A stretch of DNA of 33,188 bases from Alphaproteobacteria bacterium (GCA_019751935.1 JAIEMR010000095.1:1-33188), one strand, 5' to 3'. Positions 1-9,090 are shown, numbered from the stretch's first letter. The notes: generated by a model from the letters alone, not told the origin. Program-made: numbers and translations.

Positions 1-660
1 GGGAAATCGACACTTTTAAATTCAATAGCTGGGGAAATTTTACCAACATCAGGATCAATTTACATTGATGACGACAATGTGACAAAGCTTCCTGGTTATG
101 CACGTGCCCATTTTGTAGCACGCGTTTTTCAAGATCCTTTAGCGGGAAGCTGTGGTGATTTGACAATCGCTGAAAATTTAGCCCTTGCCCAAAGGCGCGG
201 TAAAAGTCGCTGTTTGTCGTGGGCGTTATCCAGGCCTTTGAAACAAGAATTTAAAGAAGTTTTAAAACGCCTGAAACTTGGCCTTGAAGATCGCCTTGAT
301 ACATCCATGTCTCTTTTGTCTGGTGGACAAAGGCAAGCCGTTAGTTTGTTAATGGCGACTTTAAGCCCCTTAAAGATTTTGCTGCTTGATGAGCACACAT
401 CAGCTCTTGATCCTAAAACAGCAGCTTACGTGATGGATTTAACGCAAACGATCATAACAGAGAAAAAGCTAACAGCCCTTATGGTAACGCACAGTTTACA
501 GCAGGCCCTTCGTTATGGAACCCGCACGATCATGCTCCATGAAGGAAAAATCATTTACGATGTGAAAGGAGAAGAAAGATCAAAACTAACCCCGCAAGAT
601 CTTTTGAAGCAATTTGGCACGTCTGTTGATGATGATAGGTTATTGTTGCAAGGTGGGTAG
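1..660 (+). CDS. ABC transporter ATP-binding protein, tryptophan/tyrosine-transporter type (5' truncated by window)
   Basis: The frame is open from base 1, so the gene starts before the window; 219 residues are visible. It opens inside Walker A (GKST, residues 1-4). The signature LSGGQ is at 106-110, Walker B LKILLLDE ends at 131, and the switch histidine is in MVTHS (His164). The spacing and the phrases RVFQDP, ENLALAQRRG and LLLDEHTSALDPKTAA match the ATPase that partners a substrate-binding protein and permease in putative tryptophan/tyrosine ABC importers (established family knowledge, recalled not searched). It would sit on the cytoplasmic face of the inner membrane and drive amino-acid uptake. 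The permease and binding-protein genes are not visible and would be expected upstream. Nothing in the visible part is broken. The ATPase class is sure; the substrate is inferred. Confidence 0.9.
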   Translation, partial: GKSTLLNSIAGEILPTSGSIYIDDDNVTKLPGYARAHFVARVFQDPLAGSCGDLTIAENLALAQRRGKSRCLSWALSRPLKQEFKEVLKRLKLGLEDRLDTSMSLLSGGQRQAVSLLMATLSPLKILLLDEHTSALDPKTAAYVMDLTQTIITEKKLTALMVTHSLQQALRYGTRTIMLHEGKIIYDVKGEERSKLTPQDLLKQFGTSVDDDRLLLQGG

Positions 661-700
661 AGTCTGCATAATTAAAAAATATAGCCAAAAGATCTTAGGT

Positions 701-2713
701 TTAAAAGCTTAACAGAAGTGAATCAGCTGGATCTAAATGACTTTTTACATTCTGGTAAAGAGCCCTTGCGCTAACACCTGCAGGCATATCACCCCGTAAA
801 GTTTCGTCAATAAATCTAAATATTTTATCCTGGTCGATAGCCGCTTTTGAAACTCCATTTGCCAAATAGCGAGCCTCTCTAAATTGGGCCAATGCAATAA
901 CAGTACATTTTAATTGATGTCTTAATAAACGAGCTGCTTTATCCTTATCTAACGATTCCTGGTACGGTTTAAAGAATATATGTCGGATAACCTTTACTTC
1001 CTGTTCAAAAGCTGTATCAATTTCTGATTGAAAATCCATATATCCGTGGTTAGACAAATACCTTATAACCTGTTGTAGATTGCAATCTTTTAATTTTTCT
1101 GTTTCTCTCAGATGCGTTGCAACTGCCTCACATTTCCTTGCAATACTATCAGTAGGATAATTTAATCTAAAACGCTTTCCAATTGCATTTAGCAAGCAAT
1201 TATCAAAACTAGCTGATACAACATGATAAATACCATTTACCATAACCTTTGCTTCTTCAGGGGTTGCTTTTCTGAACTTGATTCCAAAGTTACTAGCACC
1301 AGAAATTATATTTGCCCTGGTTTCTTGTAAATCTAATAATCGTTCGGAACAAACTGCGTTTAGAACTCGCCCACTTAGGGGTAGTGATGGTTCAGTATCT
1401 TTATCTGGTTCCTTTGGCATGCTGTTATAAGTTTCAAAAAAGCTTTTCCATAAACGTTTGCTCTCGGCCCTTAACCCAGGATTACTTGTATCTTGCTGCA
1501 AGAAAGCACGATGAAGTTCTGTTTGGTGTTGATTTTGCACAACCAGTAAAGCAGCATCAGCGAATTCAGAAGCAAACATTTCCGGTTCTTGGGGATTTTT
1601 AATTTCCTTAAGCGCATTAATATATGGCACACCCTCTTCTTTTATTTTTTCCCAAAGTGAATCATTAAGACATAAACTCACATAAGCTCTTATTAATAGA
1701 GAAGGAAGATTATTATCCCTATTTGCCTCATATATTATCTCCTCTGTATTACCAAAAATATCTTCCTTGCCAAAAGTCACTCCTAACTTGTTTAAATCTT
1801 CTAATATTTGATAGAAATCATCTCTTGTCAAAGCTAAGTGGGTTGCCCATGTAATCGAATAAGGCTTAATAAGATCCGTTAGTATCCTGGTAAGAGCAGG
1901 AGATAAGGGGTTGCAAATATAACGGTACAACGGTAAAACACCATATTTATCAGACGTTACAAGCAATTTACCGAGCATAATATCTGCATCAACTTTATCT
2001 GAAAAGTTATCACACTGCTCTGTTGGAATAAGATGAAGAATATTTTTGCCTAGTTGGTTACGATAAGCTGAGTAAAAAAGCACATCCAGCGGTTGGGTGT
2101 AACCAGAAAAAATCCAAAACTCAATAGGAGCGATTAAATTTAATTCCTTGGGCGTAAGTAGCGGATCCCACATGTGGAATAGAAAACTGCAAAAAGTCTC
2201 CATCGCTGCCGATTTTTCGTGCCAAGAGCAATCTTTGGGGAGCTTACATACCCTATCTGCATAGAATTGTACAAGCGAGATCTTAGGATCTGAAAATCTA
2301 TACTCTCTTAAAATTTCAGTGCAATCAGAGGAGTCAAATAAAGAACTCTCATCATATAAGTTTATGAATCTTACCGCATCATATAAGTCAGTGAAGTTTT
2401 CTAATTGAAACAGGTGTAGAGTATTAGGATATTTTTTTAAGTGCGCTAAAAACAGCCTTCTTTTTGACATATATTCAACTTGAATAGGGCGAGAACCATA
2501 ACAACCACGATATTTCACAAAGTTTTCTAATGCTGTAGAATACTTTTGTTCTAAACGTTTAGCTTCTTGTTCAATTGTTTCGATATCAATTTGAGAGATT
2601 TCAGCGGTCGCGTCAGAGGCAAACGCATCAAAAGAAAAGAGGGATAACTTAATTAATAATCCTAAAATTCCTAGTTTCAATAAAAAGGTATTATGAAAAC
2701 GCAAAACAAACAT
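701..2713 (-). CDS. exported lineage-specific protein, 670 aa, paralogue of the 10414-11910 product
   Basis: I recognise no named family. The frame is open further upstream to a GTG at 2746, but the ATG at 2711-2713 is chosen because AAGGA lies 7 bases before it and because it places a clean signal peptide at the N-terminus (hydrophobic core GILGLLIKLSLF, likely cleavage after AFA). The body is mainly helical. It shares a C-terminal core with the 498-residue protein encoded at 10414-11910: LPLSGR (about residue 444), then FGIKFRKAT, then LRHQLKCTVIAL (about 597), then FIDETL. The middle holds ankyrin-like fragments (GKNILHLI; FGNTEE after LNKLGVTFGKED), so degenerate ankyrin repeats are possible. 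It is transcribed alone and divergently from the OTU-protein gene. A secreted or surface host-interaction role is inference. Confidence 0.8.
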   Translation of the reverse strand: MFVLRFHNTFLLKLGILGLLIKLSLFSFDAFASDATAEISQIDIETIEQEAKRLEQKYSTALENFVKYRGCYGSRPIQVEYMSKRRLFLAHLKKYPNTLHLFQLENFTDLYDAVRFINLYDESSLFDSSDCTEILREYRFSDPKISLVQFYADRVCKLPKDCSWHEKSAAMETFCSFLFHMWDPLLTPKELNLIAPIEFWIFSGYTQPLDVLFYSAYRNQLGKNILHLIPTEQCDNFSDKVDADIMLGKLLVTSDKYGVLPLYRYICNPLSPALTRILTDLIKPYSITWATHLALTRDDFYQILEDLNKLGVTFGKEDIFGNTEEIIYEANRDNNLPSLLIRAYVSLCLNDSLWEKIKEEGVPYINALKEIKNPQEPEMFASEFADAALLVVQNQHQTELHRAFLQQDTSNPGLRAESKRLWKSFFETYNSMPKEPDKDTEPSLPLSGRVLNAVCSERLLDLQETRANIISGASNFGIKFRKATPEEAKVMVNGIYHVVSASFDNCLLNAIGKRFRLNYPTDSIARKCEAVATHLRETEKLKDCNLQQVIRYLSNHGYMDFQSEIDTAFEQEVKVIRHIFFKPYQESLDKDKAARLLRHQLKCTVIALAQFREARYLANGVSKAAIDQDKIFRFIDETLRGDMPAGVSARALYQNVKSHLDPADSLLLSF

Positions 2714-3021
2714 ATGAAAATCCTTGCCTAAAACATGGTAAAGCACTACTTATTATTTTGTCCCACCTGTTTTTGAAACTGAAAAATAAAAAATTAGCTT
2801 TTTAAGTCTGAAAAATACTGATGCTTGATTTCAAGGGAAAATAGTTACCACAGACGTATAAAAATTTCATGACATCTTTTGTGGTAGAGGCTTATGGTGC
2901 AAACCTTACGGAAAAGAGATGTTGGTAATTAGATATCTTCTAATACAATCAATCCTCTTTACACAATATTAAGAATAATAGTTATATACTATTATGAAAC
3001 AAATGAACTATATTTTCTTTT
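2714..3021. other. divergent AT-rich intergenic region
   Basis: About 308 bases separate two divergent genes for exported proteins. I see no ORF of note, no tRNA and no repeat. It must hold both promoters. A TATACT at 2985-2990 is a possible -10 element for the plus-strand gene, but no -35 element is well spaced. A 13-codon ORF (ATG at 2994) overlaps the start of the downstream gene in another frame and is probably chance. Confidence 0.5.
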
Positions 3022-5112
3022 ATGACTATTATTAAAACCTTTTTTCTATGTATTTTTTTGTTTGGTTTGCATTCAGCTAAAGCCACGGACTTTGAACGGC
3101 TTTGGCAAGAGTATGGTGAAGTGGGGGACTCTCAGCAACGTTTGCATGGTTACCTTGCTGATACCGCTTCTGCAGAGCTTTATAAACCCAATTTTGAAAA
3201 TTTAAGTCCTGAGTTATTCAAAGATTGGCTTAATCCTCTTTTAGTTAATAAAGCAGAAAGACCTGCTTTCAGAGCAAGACACTTATTGGAATTGTTCACA
3301 AACCTGCATGATTCTCCGCTCAGTCTCACTGCAAAAAATCGTTTAAGTGAGATTCAACAGTATTGGATGAGCGGCCAAAACAGATACATGCCTTTGTCTA
3401 ATCGCATCGCTGGGCGTGATGAGCAAAAAGTTATGGTTAATGCGCTAGATCGACGAGTTCAGAGTTTGATTGGTCAGCATTATATTGATGCAACTAGTGA
3501 TCCTGAGGATATTTTTCAAATAATTATTGGAGATTTAGCTGAGGCTTATCTAGGGAAAGCAGCATCATCCGATAATGTAAGGCACAGAAAGCATTATAAG
3601 ATTTGTTATTTGGTTTCAGCATTAATGGTTTTGGAAAAGCTGCTAGGTGGTTCATTAGACACATTACCAAGAGCAAGAGATATTATTTTTGCACGTTTCT
3701 CCGAAAAAGCTGAGGATTCAATAGTTGAAAGAGCAAAAACTTTAATGGGGTTGATAGGCGCTCCTCAAAGTCCCTTTGATTACAAGAACTATATTGAAAG
3801 GAATTTTAGAGTTGGTGTAAGCCTGACCGATGCAGTCCCTATAGGAGTTGTTTCTGGTGGGTCTAGAGCATTAATGCCACGGACTACAGTGACGCCTGCA
3901 CCTCGTAGCGTGGAGTCTCTTGCGTTCACCTTGTCCCATTTAAGGCCTCTTTCTGGAACAGATAAAATAAACAGGGAGAGAAGCGAGGGAATAACCGAGG
4001 AAGAAGTCTTAAAAGAAATGATTAGATTTGCAAAGTCTGGAAATCCAGATGCAGAAAAATGGCTCTTACTCTTTAAAGATGATTATATAAGGCAATATCC
4101 AGGCCTTTTTGTAGCTCCGCCTGTTGTAGTAACGCCTCCTCCTATGCGAACGCCTCCAGCAGTTGTACCTACTGCAACTTTAAAGCCATTTGAGGATCTT
4201 GAACCAGCACTTTCTGATTTTAACGGTCGTTCGGACGCAGAAAGAACTATGTACGAAAGCATGTATGGAATCACTGAACGAGAGGCCATCAGACAAATGA
4301 TCGCCCTTAAAAATGGCGGTGACGGACAAGCAATTAGTTGGGTTGATGCATATGGACGGAATTATAAACCTTTGTATCCAGATTTGTTTGTAGAAGCACC
4401 GATTGCAATGCCAAAACCACCTGTTGTCGCAGTGCCGGTAATAGCTGAGGATGCTAAGAGAAGATTCTTAGTAGATGGGAAAGAACGAACCAGAGAAAGT
4501 CATGCTATAGAAGACGGGCAACAGCTTCTTCTTTATGAAGTTTTAGCCGATGGCAATTGTGGGTTGTATACGCTATCGGTTCGTAGGGAAGCAGGTCATA
4601 CAAAAGTTCAAGGGCTTTTAGGGAAATTAGCTGCTCGAACTTTAGGGACGGCTGATCTACCAGCAAAAATATTGGAGGTTCCAGGAAAAGCAACAGAGGT
4701 TTTACGAGATGCTTCTCAACAATTAAGTTCTAAAGACTATAATGAGCACGTATCTATTCCAACATTACGTGTGCTTGCTTATAGTATGCTTCGTTCTAAT
4801 GTAAAAGTTTGGACAACAGATATAGATCCGTTTTCAGGGCAGGCGGAGTTTGTAGAAGATCTTGCAGATTACAGATGGCAAACAGAAGGATTGCCAACCA
4901 TACACCTTATGTTAAAAGGTGCGCATTACGATCACTTGGTCCCTGCAACTGATGTTATAGAACGGATCAAGGCAAGAGCGGTTGAGGATACTCTGCCCAG
5001 AGCAAGGATATTGGTGCAAGAAGCGTGGGAGGAAGGCACTGAAGAAAGAAAACACATTTTACAACGGCAGGCTGCAGACTTGCAATTTAATGCAGCTACT
5101 CCCTTAGCTTAA
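3022..5112 (+). CDS. exported OTU-domain cysteine protease (putative deubiquitinase effector)
   Basis: This 696-residue protein starts with a signal peptide (core IIKTFFLCIFLFGL, likely cleavage after SAKA, residue 21). The C-terminal region carries the OTU signature: VLADGNCGLYTL, with catalytic Asp510-Gly-Asn-Cys513, and the downstream histidine motif GAHYDHL with His635 before Tyr636. OTU proteases cleave ubiquitin chains in eukaryotes; a bacterium has no ubiquitin, so the likely target is a host protein. Between a mostly helical N-terminal half and the OTU domain lie two copies of a module of about 43 residues (about 324-365 and 417-460), each ending in YPGLFVAP or YPDLFVEAP and followed by proline-rich linkers. 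No clear Shine-Dalgarno precedes the ATG. The 3' end overlaps the convergent GST gene by 17 bases. The OTU call rests on motifs only; catalytic activity is inferred. Confidence 0.8.
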   Translation: MTIIKTFFLCIFLFGLHSAKATDFERLWQEYGEVGDSQQRLHGYLADTASAELYKPNFENLSPELFKDWLNPLLVNKAERPAFRARHLLELFTNLHDSPLSLTAKNRLSEIQQYWMSGQNRYMPLSNRIAGRDEQKVMVNALDRRVQSLIGQHYIDATSDPEDIFQIIIGDLAEAYLGKAASSDNVRHRKHYKICYLVSALMVLEKLLGGSLDTLPRARDIIFARFSEKAEDSIVERAKTLMGLIGAPQSPFDYKNYIERNFRVGVSLTDAVPIGVVSGGSRALMPRTTVTPAPRSVESLAFTLSHLRPLSGTDKINRERSEGITEEEVLKEMIRFAKSGNPDAEKWLLLFKDDYIRQYPGLFVAPPVVVTPPPMRTPPAVVPTATLKPFEDLEPALSDFNGRSDAERTMYESMYGITEREAIRQMIALKNGGDGQAISWVDAYGRNYKPLYPDLFVEAPIAMPKPPVVAVPVIAEDAKRRFLVDGKERTRESHAIEDGQQLLLYEVLADGNCGLYTLSVRREAGHTKVQGLLGKLAARTLGTADLPAKILEVPGKATEVLRDASQQLSSKDYNEHVSIPTLRVLAYSMLRSNVKVWTTDIDPFSGQAEFVEDLADYRWQTEGLPTIHLMLKGAHYDHLVPATDVIERIKARAVEDTLPRARILVQEAWEEGTEERKHILQRQAADLQFNAATPLA

Positions 5113-5716
5113 TAAGGTTTGCAGGTAAAGGGCAATCGGTTGGTTTAGATTGCTCTAATGCCGGATGATGCCTGATGGTGTCATACCAATTTGACAGTTG
5201 TGATCTATTTTCCCGCCAATCGCAAACCTTGCGAAGCTCAATATATGCCAAAGCAGATGCAATACTAATCGTTCCAAGTGTTAAAGTGTCCGTTAGATTT
5301 TCTTTATTTAAAACATCAAGGCCCCTGTGAATGGCATTTAACTGACGATTCAGCCAATCTTGACATTGCAAATGGCTGGGCCTGAAATGTGTTTCATACC
5401 GCACCAAAACTCCTGCATCCATAATGCCATCGGCAAGAGCTTGCTGACGCAAATTACACCATTTATTTTCTAACAATTCGTCTTTTCCTGATTGTTCAAT
5501 CAAATACTCACAAATCACGGGGGAATCATAAAGGCCTTCACCATCAGGCGTGATCAACACAGGAATTTTGTTCAAAGGATTTAACTTTGAAAGCTCTGGA
5601 TCTGTTTGCCAAGGATGATAAGGAACTTTGGTTATCTGGGCATTTAAACCCGTTGCAATGGCAAGCGCCCATACTTTTGCGCCAAAAGGTGAGGTTGGCC
5701 AGGTGTAAAGCTGCAT
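5096..5716 (-). CDS. glutathione S-transferase family protein
   Basis: The protein is 206 residues, the normal length for a cytosolic GST. The N-terminal thioredoxin-fold half begins LYTWPTSPFGAKVWALA. It contains the glutathione-contacting turn LNPLNKIPVLI (cis-proline at the IPV step) and then YDSPVICEYL, which carries the Glu/Asp-Ser pair that holds the glutathione gamma-glutamyl group. A helical C-terminal half follows. GSTs conjugate or reduce electrophiles with glutathione in the cytoplasm; the specific substrate cannot be read from sequence. It is a single gene, convergent with the OTU-protein gene and overlapping it by 17 bases. The start gives the canonical N-terminal strand directly, so no extension is needed. 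Confidence 0.88.
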   Translation of the reverse strand: MQLYTWPTSPFGAKVWALAIATGLNAQITKVPYHPWQTDPELSKLNPLNKIPVLITPDGEGLYDSPVICEYLIEQSGKDELLENKWCNLRQQALADGIMDAGVLVRYETHFRPSHLQCQDWLNRQLNAIHRGLDVLNKENLTDTLTLGTISIASALAYIELRKVCDWRENRSQLSNWYDTIRHHPALEQSKPTDCPLPANLIKLRE

Positions 5717-5890
5717 TTGAATTGACCCATCGTTTATCTAAAATATCTTTTCAGCCTATCACGCTAAGAAGGGACTTTCAAAGCAGGTAAAAAATTTAAC
5801 CTATTAATTAGTCGTGATGAGATTAATCCAAAATTAATATTTATATTTTACTATAAAAATAGATTTTTTTAAAAAATATGGGTATGACCT

Positions 5891-6601
5891 ATGAAGAAAT
5901 TCACATTAGCTTTAATTATTACAATGTGTGTTGGCGCATTTTTACAAGAAACTTTTGCAGGAAGCGGTACAATCGCACGACAAAACGCAAGAAGAGGTGC
6001 TGGTCACGCTAATTTAGCAGGTGATCCAGATATTGGAAAAGCTTTAGGAGGCCTTGGAAAAAGTTTAGGGAAAGCTTTTGCAAGTAAAGAGCCTTCGACT
6101 CCGTCTGATCCAATGTGTGATAACTCAGACTGCAATGCCTCAAAAGTTAAAAAGGGAACGAATGGATTGCCTACGACTCAAACTATTGGTTGCGCAAAGG
6201 CTAAATGTAATAAAAATTTCAGAAAGAGATTTAAGACAACATTTTGCGAACCATACTCTAGCGACCCAACGGTTGTCAAAATATATGACAGTGAAACTAT
6301 GACGAGTGAACTTGCGCTTGAAATTGCTGAAAGAATTACTAAAGACGGCAGATCTGTTGATTTTTTGAAAGATGATAATGGTGAAGTTGTTACCGATCCT
6401 AATCAACGTGTAAGACGCGTAGCCCAAGAGTTAAGGGATTATGCAGAAGGTGGCAAAGTGGGCGGTATCAGTTGTTTAAGGTGGTTTAAGGATCAAACGA
6501 TTTACCCATTTTATGACATGGAACAAATAAAAGCCGGTGATATTAATGCTTTAGTAAAAACACTTGGTATTTGCGACGATATTGCTGAAAACCGTGGGTA
6601 A
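5891..6601 (+). CDS. small exported cysteine-rich protein, unknown function
   Basis: I recognise no family. The protein has 236 residues with a clear signal peptide (MKKFTLALIITMCVGAFL, likely cleavage after TFA, residue 23). A glycine/lysine-rich stretch follows (about 46-65). Seven cysteines lie in the mature part: Cys76 and Cys81, Cys101 and Cys106, Cys119, Cys195 and Cys228. The closely spaced pairs suggest disulfides in an oxidising compartment, or a metal site. The C-terminal half is more acidic and probably helical (MTSELALEIAERITKDG). It is monocistronic, flanked by minus-strand genes, and preceded by an AT-rich upstream region without a strong Shine-Dalgarno. Export is well supported; any role in host interaction is inference from neighbours. 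Confidence 0.75.
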   Translation: MKKFTLALIITMCVGAFLQETFAGSGTIARQNARRGAGHANLAGDPDIGKALGGLGKSLGKAFASKEPSTPSDPMCDNSDCNASKVKKGTNGLPTTQTIGCAKAKCNKNFRKRFKTTFCEPYSSDPTVVKIYDSETMTSELALEIAERITKDGRSVDFLKDDNGEVVTDPNQRVRRVAQELRDYAEGGKVGGISCLRWFKDQTIYPFYDMEQIKAGDINALVKTLGICDDIAENRG

Positions 6602-6613
6602 TTCTTAGAGTTT

Positions 6614-6656
6614 AAGGGGCTCAACAAGAGTGAATCTCTAATTGGGTCCCTTTTAT
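6614..6656 (+). terminator. possible intrinsic terminator after the cysteine-rich protein gene
   Basis: AAGGGGC at 6614-6620 pairs with GTCCCTT at 6646-6652 (7 pairs including one G-T), followed by TTAT. An inner AGAG/CTCT pairing sits in the loop. It lies between the convergent 5891-6601 gene and thyX. The long loop keeps confidence low. Confidence 0.35.
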
Positions 6657-6668
6657 CAAAATATAAAA

Positions 6669-7589
6669 CTAACTTTCTAGAACTTCCAATAATTCACGCC
6701 ATTCGCGGGGGCTCATACCGCTTGTGGCTTGATCGACTTCTTGGCCCTTTAGCTTTGCTTTAATAACCTGCATTGCCTTTGCAGATAAACTAGTGCCGCC
6801 CATGCGGTAATCCGTAAAGGCTTGATGGGTAAGGGGTAGCCATAGTTTTAAAATATCGAGCATAATATCTGCATAAACGCGAATTTCATATTGAGCGTGC
6901 GCATCCGCACGTAAGCTTAGAAAATGCATCAGATTATGAAGATCAATTTTCCAATACCATTGGGTGTAAAAATTGACAGGTAGGTTCATTCTGGCTAGCT
7001 CACGAGCAAGGCCTGATCGATCAGGGTCTTGGTTATCTAAGTTCAGCATATACTCATAATGATCATAAGAACGTGTTGCATCCTCCTTAAGGAGCTGTAA
7101 AACCTTTTGAGCATGTTCGCCTGTTAAAACATCTGCGCGCCCCTGGCGGTTGTTGGTCGATTGGGCGGCTAAATTTTCAGGAGCTGGAATGTAAAATTCC
7201 TTATCTAAAATAGAATAACGGGCTGAATATTCATTCACGTTCGCAGTGCGATGGCGAATCCATTGACGGGCTACAAACATAGGGAGTTTGATATGAAATT
7301 TAATCTCGCACATTTCAAACGGCGTCGAATGACGATGGCGCATCAAGTAATTAATAAGCCCTTGGTCTTCACTAATCTTTTTCGTCCCTTTTCCATAAGA
7401 AACGCGAGCCGCTTGAACAACGGCACTGTCATCCCCCATGTAATCAATCACCCTGACAAAGCCATGATCTAAAACCGGAAAGGGTTTGTATAAAACTTCT
7501 TCCAATGCAGGTACGGTTGCGCGTCGCGTTGGATAAGATGCTGCTTGAAGCTGATCTATTTCTTGTTGCTGTTCAGGAGATAAAGACAC
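6669..7589 (-). CDS. thyX: flavin-dependent thymidylate synthase ThyX
   Basis: ThyX makes dTMP from dUMP using methylene-tetrahydrofolate, FAD and NADPH, the alternative to ThyA. The 306-residue product carries the ThyX motif as RHRTANVNEYSARY (112-125), with the flanking phrases FVARQWIRHR and SARYSILDKEFY. The residue usually written Ser after RHRxx is Asn here, a variant I believe is common in alphaproteobacterial ThyX. It also has STPFEMCEIKFHIK upstream and NLMHFLSLRADAHAQYEIR near the C-terminus, both typical. The start is GTG at 7587-7589, preceded by TTGAGG with 7 bases spacing, which supports this codon over an internal ATG. It is a single gene, divergent from glmU, and looks intact. 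Confidence 0.97.
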   Translation of the reverse strand: MSLSPEQQQEIDQLQAASYPTRRATVPALEEVLYKPFPVLDHGFVRVIDYMGDDSAVVQAARVSYGKGTKKISEDQGLINYLMRHRHSTPFEMCEIKFHIKLPMFVARQWIRHRTANVNEYSARYSILDKEFYIPAPENLAAQSTNNRQGRADVLTGEHAQKVLQLLKEDATRSYDHYEYMLNLDNQDPDRSGLARELARMNLPVNFYTQWYWKIDLHNLMHFLSLRADAHAQYEIRVYADIMLDILKLWLPLTHQAFTDYRMGGTSLSAKAMQVIKAKLKGQEVDQATSGMSPREWRELLEVLES

Positions 7590-7755
7590 GTAAAAACCTC
7601 AATATTTTAAAAAGAAGCCAAATGGATGGAAAACTGATTGGAATATCATAGTTTTTTTAATGAGTGCCGTCCATTGGAAAGAAATAAGAAACTCTTACTC
7701 TCCTTAACAAAGCAGTGTATAGTCTCTTAAAATACCCTCTAGAATAGATCTGCCT

Positions 7756-9057
7756 ATGCTCTCTGTCATCATTTTGGCTGCTGGTCAAAGCAAACGCATG
7801 AACTCCAAGGTACCAAAGGTGCTTCACCCCTTAGGCGGTCTTTCGATGATTCAGCATGTGCTTAAATCTGTGCAAAAGGTTAATCCCCATCAAATTATTA
7901 TTGTGACTTCACCCACGATGGCTCTTGAATTTAAAGGGTACAAAACAGTGATCCAAGAAGTTCCTAAGGGAACAGGCCATGCAGTTCAGATAGCCTTAGA
8001 GGCATTAGATGAAAAAGCTACTGAAGTGATGATCGTATGCGGTGATACACCTTTGATTCATTCTAAAACATTGCAAACTTTGAATGAAAGCGATGCGGAT
8101 CTGACTCTTGTTGCTATGAGGCTTCAAAGTCAAAATCATGCTTATGGTTTGGTTTTTCAAGATATTAAAGAAAAACCTAAGCAAATTATTGAATTTAAAG
8201 ATGCGACAACCACTCAAAGGCAAATTAGATCTGGAAATGCTGGCGTTTACAAAATAAAAAAGTCTTTATTGAAAGAGCTTTTGCCCTTTTTAAATAATAA
8301 CAATGCAGCGGGTGAGTATTACTTGACGGATTTGGTAGGGCTTGCCTATGACAAGGGCTATAATACTCATATGATTGAGGCCGAAGAGGAAGAGTTTCAA
8401 GGCATCAATAACCGCGTAGAATTAGCCAAAGCAGAAACGATCCTGCAAAATCGTTGGCGCCATGAGAAAATGATGGCAGGTGTTACATTGGTTCAGCCTG
8501 AAACCATCTTTTTTTCTCATGATACTGAGGTTGGTAGGGATTCACGCATTGGGCCATTTGTAACTTTTGGTGAAAAGGTTTGCATTCAAGAAGACGTTAC
8601 CATTTTACCCTATTGTCATATTGAACATTCAGCAATCGAAGAGGGCGTTTCTGTTGGGCCATTTGCGCATTTGCGCGGGAATACTCTTTTACAAAAAGGC
8701 TCCAGCATTGGTAATTTTGTTGAGATCAAAGGGTCAAAAATAGGCAAAAAATCCAAAGCTAAGCATTTATCCTATATAGGAGACACGGACGTTGGGGAAA
8801 AGGTCAACATAGGGGCCGGAACCGTTACTTGCAATTATGATGGTTTTAAGAAATCTAAAACAATCTTAAAAGATGGCTCAATGATTGGAGCGAACACATC
8901 GCTTGTTGCGCCACTTACCATCGGTGAAGGTGCGATTGTTGCAGCTGGCAGTACCGTTACTGAATCAGTCCCAGAGAATGCTTTGGCTGTCGCCCGCTCT
9001 GTTCAAACGACTAAATCCAATTGGGCCGCACGGTTCCGTGAAAAGCATCAAAAGTGA
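7756..9057 (+). CDS. glmU: bifunctional UDP-GlcNAc pyrophosphorylase / glucosamine-1-phosphate acetyltransferase GlmU
   Basis: GlmU acetylates glucosamine-1-phosphate and then couples it to UTP, giving UDP-GlcNAc for peptidoglycan and lipid A. The N-terminal nucleotidyltransferase domain begins with LAAGQSKRM (residues 7-15) followed by PKVLHPL, then GTGHAVQ, CGDTPL and SGNAGVY. The C-terminal half is a left-handed beta-helix of hexapeptide repeats with the acetyltransferase residues in KHLSYIGD (His337) and CNYDG (Asn360, Tyr361). At 433 residues it is slightly shorter than the usual ~455, with the C-terminal tail trimmed. No strong Shine-Dalgarno precedes the ATG, but the start gives the canonical N-terminal strand. 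It is a single gene, divergent from thyX. Confidence 0.97.
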   Translation: MLSVIILAAGQSKRMNSKVPKVLHPLGGLSMIQHVLKSVQKVNPHQIIIVTSPTMALEFKGYKTVIQEVPKGTGHAVQIALEALDEKATEVMIVCGDTPLIHSKTLQTLNESDADLTLVAMRLQSQNHAYGLVFQDIKEKPKQIIEFKDATTTQRQIRSGNAGVYKIKKSLLKELLPFLNNNNAAGEYYLTDLVGLAYDKGYNTHMIEAEEEEFQGINNRVELAKAETILQNRWRHEKMMAGVTLVQPETIFFSHDTEVGRDSRIGPFVTFGEKVCIQEDVTILPYCHIEHSAIEEGVSVGPFAHLRGNTLLQKGSSIGNFVEIKGSKIGKKSKAKHLSYIGDTDVGEKVNIGAGTVTCNYDGFKKSKTILKDGSMIGANTSLVAPLTIGEGAIVAAGSTVTESVPENALAVARSVQTTKSNWAARFREKHQK

Positions 9058-9090
9058 TGTTTGTCCTTATATAGGGACATCGCTAATTTG

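Noticed and set aside
2711..2746. GTG start giving a 681-residue protein
   Set aside because: The ATG at 2711-2713 has a well spaced AAGGA and makes a standard signal peptide; the extra 11 residues do not.
9058..9090. Weak hairpin between convergent glmU and the 9091-9993 gene
   Set aside because: TGTCC/GGGACA pairing is short and has no T run, so I do not call a terminator.
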